A stretch of DNA of 64,000 bases from Oscillibacter sp. (GTDB lineage: Bacteria; Bacillota; Clostridia; Oscillospirales; Oscillospiraceae). Below the pieces are notes generated by a model, which had not been told where the DNA came from, ran no database searches, and saw nothing but the letters and a program-made list of their open reading frames with translations. The position numbers and the translations under genes are program-made. The stretch covers positions 1 to 64,000 of the forward strand of contig JAFSRH010000062.1 in the NCBI GenBank assembly GCA_017446225.1, written 5' to 3'. This document shows, one piece after another, positions 54,637-61,600 of the stretch. Positions within the stretch are counted from its first letter, which is position 1. Every line of letters starts with the position of its first letter.

Positions 54637-56231
54637 AATGCTACCTCCTGTTTGCTTGCGTATTCGTAACAAATCTGTTCGGCACAGCGCATACCGTCCG
54701 CGGCGGCGGAGAGAATGCCCCCGGCGTATCCGGCCCCCTCACCGCACGGGTACAGCCCGCGCAGGGCGGATTGTTGGACATGGTCCCGCGGGATCCGGAC
54801 GGGAGACGAACTTCTGCTTTCCACCGCCGTGAGTACGGCGTCCGGACTGTCATACCCGCGCAGTTTACGGCCCAGAACGGGGAGCGCCTGTTCCAAGGCG
54901 TCCGTCAGGAAGGGCGGAAGGCAGTCGTGCAAGTCTGTCCACTTCACGCCGGGGCGGTAAGAGGGCCGGACCCGTCCGGGACCGGCGGACGGACGCCGCG
55001 ACAAAAAGTCCTCCACGCGCTGAACGGGCGCGGAGAAGTCGCCGCCGCCCAGACGGTACGCGGCCTCCTCCAAACGCCGCTGAAAGGCGATTCCGGCCAG
55101 CGGTCCGGCCGCGCCAAAATCGGACGGCGTGACGCCGACCAGCAGTCCGCCGTTGATGTTCTCCCCGTCCCGGGCGTAGCGGCTCATGCCGTTGGTGACA
55201 ACGCCTCCCGACTCCGATGCCGCCGCCATCACTTCCCCGCCCGGACAGACGCAGAACGAGAATACCCCGCGCCCGTCCGGCAGATGACAGGCGAGCTTGT
55301 ACGAAGCGGCGGGAAGTCCGGGGGTCCCGGCGTACTCCCTGTACTGCGCCGCGTTGCAATCGGCCTGACGGTGTTCGATCCGCACGCCCACGGCGAACGG
55401 CTTGGCCTCCATGGGGACGCCGCAACGGAAAAGGCTTTGGAACGTATCGCGGGCGGAATGTCCGACCGCAAGGACGGCGTGCGTACAGGGAAGCAGTTCG
55501 GGACCGCGCGGCGTGAGGACTTCCAGCGCGGACAGGCGGTTTCCGTTGCGCCGGATTCCCGTCATGGTGTGCCCGAAACGGATGTCCGCGCCCAGCGAGA
55601 GCAGTTCCGCGCGTACGGACTGGATCACGCCGAAGAGCTTGTCCGTGCCGACATGGGGACGCGCGTCTATGAGAATATCGTCCGGCGCGCCGTGCGTGAC
55701 CAGTTCCTCCAAGACAAAGCGGTGCCGGGGGTCACGTGTCCCGGTATTCAGCTTCCCATCGGAAAAGGTACCGGCCCCGCCTTCCCCGAATTGCGCGTTG
55801 CTCTCCGGGCACAGGGTCCCGGTACTCCGGAAGCGTTCCACGTCCTCCCGGCGCCGCTCCACGGGCTGGCCGCGTTCCAGCAGAACCGGACGCAGTCCGC
55901 ACCGGGCCAGTACCAGCGCGGCGAACAGTCCCGCCGGTCCGGCGCCAATGACCGCCGGGACCGTCTCCGGGGCCTCCTGACGCGCCGGAAGCCGGTAAGC
56001 CGGTTCCGGGGCGTAACGGCTGACTTTCCGTCCGCCGCGGCGCAGGACCGCGTTTTCGTTCCGGACCGTCACCGCCACGCGGTAGAGAAACACCGGCGTT
56101 TCCCGCGCGTCCACGCTCCGCCGAAGGATCCGCAGAGACAGAATGTCCGTACGCAGCAGCCGCGCGGCCTCCCGTGCCAGTCCGGAAACCGGCGTACCCG
56201 GCGCGAGCCGCAGACCGTCCACTTCCAGCAT
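54633..56231 (-). CDS. FAD-dependent dehydrogenase (COG2509 type)
   Basis: A 532-residue flavoprotein. An N-terminal ferredoxin-like region of about 90 residues is followed by the FAD motif VIGAGPAGLFAALVLARCG (about residue 94) and blocks GEGGAGTFSDGKL (about 151) and GEGAGYAGGILSAAADG near the end. This family is often called uncharacterised FAD-dependent dehydrogenase and sits in many anaerobes; substrate unknown. It is coupled to the 2-hydroxyacid dehydrogenase by a four-base overlap, which suggests a shared pathway. ATG follows AAAGGAGGCGGAAGCC. Confidence 0.9.
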   Translation of the reverse strand: MLEVDGLRLAPGTPVSGLAREAARLLRTDILSLRILRRSVDARETPVFLYRVAVTVRNENAVLRRGGRKVSRYAPEPAYRLPARQEAPETVPAVIGAGPAGLFAALVLARCGLRPVLLERGQPVERRREDVERFRSTGTLCPESNAQFGEGGAGTFSDGKLNTGTRDPRHRFVLEELVTHGAPDDILIDARPHVGTDKLFGVIQSVRAELLSLGADIRFGHTMTGIRRNGNRLSALEVLTPRGPELLPCTHAVLAVGHSARDTFQSLFRCGVPMEAKPFAVGVRIEHRQADCNAAQYREYAGTPGLPAASYKLACHLPDGRGVFSFCVCPGGEVMAAASESGGVVTNGMSRYARDGENINGGLLVGVTPSDFGAAGPLAGIAFQRRLEEAAYRLGGGDFSAPVQRVEDFLSRRPSAGPGRVRPSYRPGVKWTDLHDCLPPFLTDALEQALPVLGRKLRGYDSPDAVLTAVESRSSSPVRIPRDHVQQSALRGLYPCGEGAGYAGGILSAAADGMRCAEQICYEYASKQEVAL

Positions 56232-56361
56232 GGCTTCCGCCTCCTTTCTACCGGCTTATTTTACCATACTTTTGGCCGCGGGAAAAGATAAAATTGTAAA
56301 TTTTTCCGGATTTTTCCGGCCCTGAGACCGAAAAAATTATGAAAGAATCGGGCGGAAATGA

Positions 56362-56390
56362 TTGCAATTTCCGGAACTGTTTGATATAAT
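56362..56390 (+). promoter_or_regulatory. promoter of the cohesin/dockerin/Ig operon
   Basis: TTGCAA (56362-56367), 17 bases, perfect TATAAT (56385-56390). It gives a leader of about 110 bases that contains a GCGCGC/GCGCGC hairpin; no known riboswitch was recognised in it. Confidence 0.75.
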
Positions 56391-56503
56391 GTCCCACATC
56401 CGGAGCGCGCAGACCGCGCGCTGTCAACCGGAACCTCTCCATGACATGGACAGGACGCCCGTCCGGGCGGTTGAAAAGTGACAAACACGAGAGGAGGCAG
56501 ACA

Positions 56504-57847
56504 ATGAAGAAACGATTCCCCGCGCTGATAGTGTCGCTGACGCTTCTGTTTCATATGACGGTTTACGCCGCCGAACCGCGCTTGGTCGTCCATCTGCCGG
56601 AAGGTCCCATTGAGGCCGGGGAGAATTTCACCGTAACAGTCGATTTGACCGGAAATCCCGGTATCCTTAACATACAGTTTACTCTTTCCTTCGACCGCGA
56701 ACGCATGGAATGCACCAGTATGCGCCTTGGCGAATGGCTTGCCGCTGAGGCGGGCGCAAGCGCGGTAAATCCGGCGGCAAATTCCGGGGCGATTCTTGCG
56801 GCGGCCTCCGCGGCGGTCATGGAAGGCGACGGGCCGGTTGGCGTGTTCCACTTTCAGGCGAAAGAGAAGCTGTCGGATTTCCACTTTTCGATTGACAGAA
56901 TCACGCTCAGCGACCGGAACAAGAAGAACGTGGATATTCTGGTAACAGACGCGAGAACGTCCGACAGCGGAAGTACGGCGCCTGACGCCGGCACGACCGG
57001 CGCCGGAAACGCCGATACCGGCGCCGCAAGCGGCGGAAGCGGGTCCGGAAAATCCGACACCGGCGCCGCAAGCGGCGGAAGCGGGTCCGGAAAATCCGAT
57101 ACCGGTACCGCCAGCGGCGGAAGCGGGTCCGGAAAGTCCGATACCGGCGCCGCAAACAGCGGAAGCGGGTCCGGGAAATCCGATACCGGTACCGCAAGCG
57201 GCGGAAGCGGGTCCGGAAAGTCCGATACCGGTACCGCAAGCGGCGGAGGCGGTACGACTTCCATGCAAACGGCGCCGCCAGAGACGCCCGCGCCCTTTTC
57301 CGATATTGCGGGCACATGGGCGGAGGACTACATCCGGACAGCGTCTGAACGGAATATTTTTCAGGGCTACCCGGACGGAACTTTCCGCCCCAATAACCGT
57401 CTGACGCGGGCGCAGTTTATGATGGCGCTTTGGAATCTGGCCGGACGTCCCGAGGCGCCGGAACAGGCTCCCTTTACGGATATGCGGGGGCAGATTGAAA
57501 ATTTTCAGAACGCGGTTTCGTGGGCCTATGCCAAGGGTTACGTAAACGGCACATCGGACGTTACGTTCTCCCCGGGCGAACCCCTGACGCGGCAGGCGGC
57601 GGTCAAGATTCTGTTCGCCTATCACGGTTCCGTACGCGGCCCGGAAACCATGATGAGCAACGTCTATGACAGCCTCTACTCCGACAGCGGCCGTATTTCC
57701 GCGTGGGCCAGAGACGCCATGTACTGGGCGGTCTACCAGAAAATCCTCTCCGGTACCAGCGACTCCACGCTCGAACCGGGCGGGACGGTCACACGCGCTC
57801 AGCTTGCCGCCATTATGGTCCGCTATCTGGACCGTTTCCCGTCCTGA
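56504..57847 (+). CDS. surface-anchored cohesin protein with three SLH domains
   Basis: A 447-residue exported protein. Signal peptide about residues 1-23; a cohesin domain about 25-150, with the typical EAGENFTVTVDLTGN, IQFTLSFDRERMECTS and GVFHFQAK strands; a linker of about 85 residues containing five 14-residue Gly/Ser repeats; and three SLH domains about 265-447 (FSDIAGTWAEDYI, FTDMRGQIENFQNAVSWA, YSDSGRISAWARDAMYWA) with the TRAQ-type motifs. SLH domains bind pyruvylated wall polymer, so the cohesin is displayed on the surface and can hold a dockerin protein; the next gene encodes one. ATG after AGGAGGCAGACA. Confidence 0.9.
   Translation: MKKRFPALIVSLTLLFHMTVYAAEPRLVVHLPEGPIEAGENFTVTVDLTGNPGILNIQFTLSFDRERMECTSMRLGEWLAAEAGASAVNPAANSGAILAAASAAVMEGDGPVGVFHFQAKEKLSDFHFSIDRITLSDRNKKNVDILVTDARTSDSGSTAPDAGTTGAGNADTGAASGGSGSGKSDTGAASGGSGSGKSDTGTASGGSGSGKSDTGAANSGSGSGKSDTGTASGGSGSGKSDTGTASGGGGTTSMQTAPPETPAPFSDIAGTWAEDYIRTASERNIFQGYPDGTFRPNNRLTRAQFMMALWNLAGRPEAPEQAPFTDMRGQIENFQNAVSWAYAKGYVNGTSDVTFSPGEPLTRQAAVKILFAYHGSVRGPETMMSNVYDSLYSDSGRISAWARDAMYWAVYQKILSGTSDSTLEPGGTVTRAQLAAIMVRYLDRFPS
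57014..57223 (+). repeat. 42-base tandem repeats in the cohesin-SLH linker
   Basis: Five in-frame copies of a 42-base unit coding for DTGAASGGSGSGKS, with a sixth partial copy. Copies differ mostly at single bases (A/T in the fourth residue), so they are recent duplications. They make a flexible spacer between cohesin and SLH parts. Confidence 0.9.
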
Positions 57848-57894
57848 AAACGATGTCTCAAACACGCTTACCTTTACCCAAGGAGGGATTCACA

Positions 57895-58599
57895 TTGAAG
57901 AAACGATTGATTCAACTTCTTCTGATTTTCGGTCTCATGGTTCTGACCTGTGCCGCCGCGCAAGCGACCGAAACGGAAGCGACCAGCGGTTTCCGGAATG
58001 TCTCGATTGAAGAGGCTTACAAAAACGATGTTTCCTTGATTGTACAGGATTCCGCCGGCAGAGCCGCCAAGCCCGTGGGCAATGACACGTATCCCGGGGC
58101 CGCTAAAGTCGGCGTGGTCTATAACACGCCGCACACCGGCAGCGAATATCTGCTCATTGTCCTGAGCGGCAGCGATTCTACGCCCAGCGTTGACAATATG
58201 GCCTACATTGACCAGAAAACGGCGTCTACTTCCTCCGAACTGGAGTTCACCATCTATCCCAAGAAAGTGGACGCCCAGACTTCCAGCGTAAGTTACTCGG
58301 TCTATCTGTCCAGCAACACGGACGCCAGTACCGGTGACAAAATTACCGGTTACGTAAAGGTAGGGTCCTTTGAATACTACTCAAGCGTGAGCGCCACGCT
58401 GGGCGATGTGGACGGGGATGAAAGAATCATGGTCGGCGATGCCGTTCTGGTATTACAGGCGGTCGTTGGCGCCGAAACGCTGGACGCCAAGCAGACCGCC
58501 GCCGCCGATGTGGACAAGGATGGCAGGGTCATGGTCGGCGATGCCGTGGCGATTCTGCAATATGTCGTAGGGGCGATTAAGTCCTTTGACGAACTGTAA
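57895..58599 (+). CDS. small secreted dockerin-domain protein
   Basis: A 234-residue exported protein. Signal peptide about residues 1-24; an unrecognised beta-rich domain about 25-165 with no enzyme motif; and a C-terminal type I dockerin about 168-234. The two calcium loops DVDGDERIMVGD and DVDKDGRVMVGD have Asp at positions 1, 3, 5 and 12, and both are followed by matching helices (AVLVLQ, AVAILQ). Positions 10-11 of both loops are VG in place of the common ST, which hints at a distinct binding specificity. Start is TTG at 57895 with AGGAGGG upstream. It lies between its likely cohesin partner and the giant Ig protein. Confidence 0.88.
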   Translation: MKKRLIQLLLIFGLMVLTCAAAQATETEATSGFRNVSIEEAYKNDVSLIVQDSAGRAAKPVGNDTYPGAAKVGVVYNTPHTGSEYLLIVLSGSDSTPSVDNMAYIDQKTASTSSELEFTIYPKKVDAQTSSVSYSVYLSSNTDASTGDKITGYVKVGSFEYYSSVSATLGDVDGDERIMVGDAVLVLQAVVGAETLDAKQTAAADVDKDGRVMVGDAVAILQYVVGAIKSFDEL

Positions 58600-58626
58600 G
58601 ATACTGTAAGGAGGAATCACTTTACA

Positions 58627-61600
58627 ATGCGAACAATGAAACGGCCGCTCTCCGTGGTCCTCGTGCTGGCCATGCTGCTGGGCATGATGGCCCTTCCGGC
58701 GGACGCGGCCAACAGCGGCTATGAACTGACCGTTCTGAAAGTACAGAAACTGACAGAAGGAACCGCGTTTACCGGCGAAGAGGAGGAAGTCACCCGCGCC
58801 GTCAAAGGGGACGTTGTGGTCCTGACGCTCGGCTTCCGCAACACGAACAGTACGCCGGTGGATATTTTAGGATACGCGGCCACGCTTTACTATGAATCCG
58901 CCGAAGTCACGCCCTACACGGGTACGTCCCCGTTTGCCGCCCGCCCGTACCAGAATTCCAGAGACCTGACGGATCAGGATACTTACGCATGGTCCGGAAG
59001 CGGCAACTCCGATACGACAAACGCTTATGTCTCCATCGCCGCCGGAGGTTCGGACCCGTACAGCGTCAAGGCCGGGGAAGAGCTGGTCATTGGGCGTATG
59101 GCCTTTACGGTCACCGCCGACAACGCCATTGCCACGTTCCGCTTTGACACGGACGAGACCAAAACCGGCATTACCAAGTCGGACCGCACCACGCTGGAAT
59201 TAGAGGACCTGCAATCCCTGAAACTGACGGTCGGGGAAGGCACCGAGGAACCGGAAGAACCGGAAAAAACCAGCGATTATCAGTTATCCGTCAGCAAGGC
59301 ACAGCTTCTTACGGCCGGAACCGCCTTCACCGGAGACAATGAACCGGAAGTGAGCGCCTCGAAAAAGGATGAAATCGTTGTTCTGACCATCAGCGCGAAA
59401 AATAACAGCGATTCCCCGGTGGACCTGCTCGGATACGCGGCCACACTTTACTATGAATCCGCCAAAGTCACGCCCTACACGGGTACGTCCCCATTTGCCG
59501 CCCGCCCGTATCAGAATTCCAGAGACCTGACGGATCAGGATACTTACGCATGGTCCGGAAGCGGCAACTCCGATACGACAAGCGCCTATGTCTCCATTGC
59601 CGCAGGCGGTTCGGCGGCGTATACGCTCGAAGCCGGAAAAGAGTTGGTCATTGGCCGTATGGCCTTTACGGTCACCGCCGACAGCGGCCTTGCCGAGTTC
59701 CGCTTTGACACGGACGAGACGAAAACCGGCTTGACCAAGTCGGACCGCACCACGCTGGATTTGGGCACGCTGAAAGCCTACAATCTGGTCATCGGCGATT
59801 TGGTCCCGGACACCGTTGCCGTCACGCCCGCAAAGGCGGAACTGACCGTACCGGCCACAGGTTCCGCGACACAGGCCTTTACCGTGGAAGTCAAGGACCA
59901 AGGCGGCAACGTGATGAGCAATCCGGCCGTGACATGGTCCCTGACGCCTGACGTTGCCGGCGTGGAAATGAACAACGGCACGGTAACCGTTTCGGCGGGA
60001 GCCGCCGTGAGCGCCGACACCGATTTCACCGTTACCGCCACAGTGGGCGAGAAAAACGGTACCGCTACCCTGACCGTTCATCCCGGCGCGCAATCGTCCC
60101 TGACCCTTGCCCCCAATCCGGCAACCATCACCGTACCGGCCGACAAGGACCCGGACCCCTTGACATTCACCGTCACCGACCGGAACAACGCTCCCGTGGA
60201 CGCCTCTACCCTGACATGGACCCTGAGCGAAACCCCGGCGGGCGTCAGCATGAACAACGGTACGGTCACCGTCAACCACAGCGAATACACGGGCGCCCAT
60301 ACCGTGACCGTCAGGGCGGAGGCCACGGACGGCGCTTTCGCGACCGGGCAGTTGACCATTCAGGGCGCGGAACCGGGTACTTCCATTGCCCTTGACAGTG
60401 TGCGTCTCTCACAGGAAGCCTCCGTAGTGGACGGCACCGCCGCCGAACCCTCCTCCATTACCGCCACCGCCGTTGGTACCGACGGAGGCGCCCCGGAGGG
60501 AATCACATGGACCGTCACGCCCCCTGAAAACGCGGCGGAAAATTCCGTACAGCTCAGCGCGACTACCGGCGTAATGGTCACGCTGACGGTCAGCCCTACG
60601 GCCACCGTGGGCGCGTACACCGTCACCGCCACGCAAAACGCCGGGATGGACACGGCGATTGTCAAAACCGCCACGCTGACCGTCAGCCAGAAAAAGGCGT
60701 CCAATATGACCGTCACCGGCAACCGGGCAAGTATTGAAATTCCCGGCGCCAAAGACCCGGACGAAAACGCCCGCTTTACCGCCACCGACAGTAACGGCAA
60801 TCCCATTTCTTCCAATGACCTGACTTGGACCGTGGTCGACCGCTCCACCGGACAGAAGTTGAAACCGACAAGCGTTGACTGGGCCAAGGACCCCGAAAAT
60901 GACGGCAGTTTGATTCTGACCGTGAAACCCCTTGCGCGGGAAGAAATCGTGGATACGCATGACGCCTCCCGCATTACAGGCAAAACCCTGACCGTCACGG
61001 CAACCCGTAGTAACGGGGACTCGGCCTCGGCCTTTATCGTGGTCCGCCGCGCCGACTCCGTCCTCAGTATTGTAACCCTCACGCTGGACAGCCAGAGTAC
61101 CAGCACCGGCGGAACGCCCCTTCCCGTCACCTCGGACGGAAACACGCAGAAAGTCATAGCCGCTCAGGCAAAGGACCAGTACGAAGAACCCTTTGACAGT
61201 ACCGCGCAAATCACATGGGCGCTCCGTTCGGGCGGAAACGGCCTTGTCATCTCCGGCAGCGGCGTTGACATTGACGCGAATACCGGCGCCGTGACGGTGA
61301 ACCGCAACGCCAAACCCGGTACCTATATCGTGGAGGCCACTCGTACCGTTTTGGGCCGGGAACAGCCCGCCAGCGCGGAGTTTACCGTGTCGCAAGTCGC
61401 GGAAGAAGTGTCTGACCTCACCCTCTCCGGCGGTACGCTGGAAATGGAAGTGCCCGCCAAGGGCGCGGACGACAATGTCCTTACCGCCGATTCCGCCTTT
61501 GTGGCCCAAGTGTTCAACCAGTACGGAAGCCTCATGCCCAACGCGCCGGTAAACTGGAGCGTTACGGACAGTACCGGCCGCGAGTACCCCGGCGTGATTG

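Noticed and set aside
56391..56503. A cyclic-di-GMP riboswitch in the leader of the cohesin operon
   Set aside because: The leader can fold a hairpin but lacks the conserved GGCAAACC/GGACGCAAAGCC blocks.
57014..57223. A CRISPR-like or satellite array at the 42-base repeats
   Set aside because: The units are continuous, in frame and encode a Gly/Ser linker inside an intact protein.
59284..61509. Several antisense open frames of 265-366 codons under the giant Ig gene
   Set aside because: The plus strand reads without a stop from 58627 to 64000 with clear repeated domains; the antisense frames arise from the Thr/Val/Ala-rich codons.
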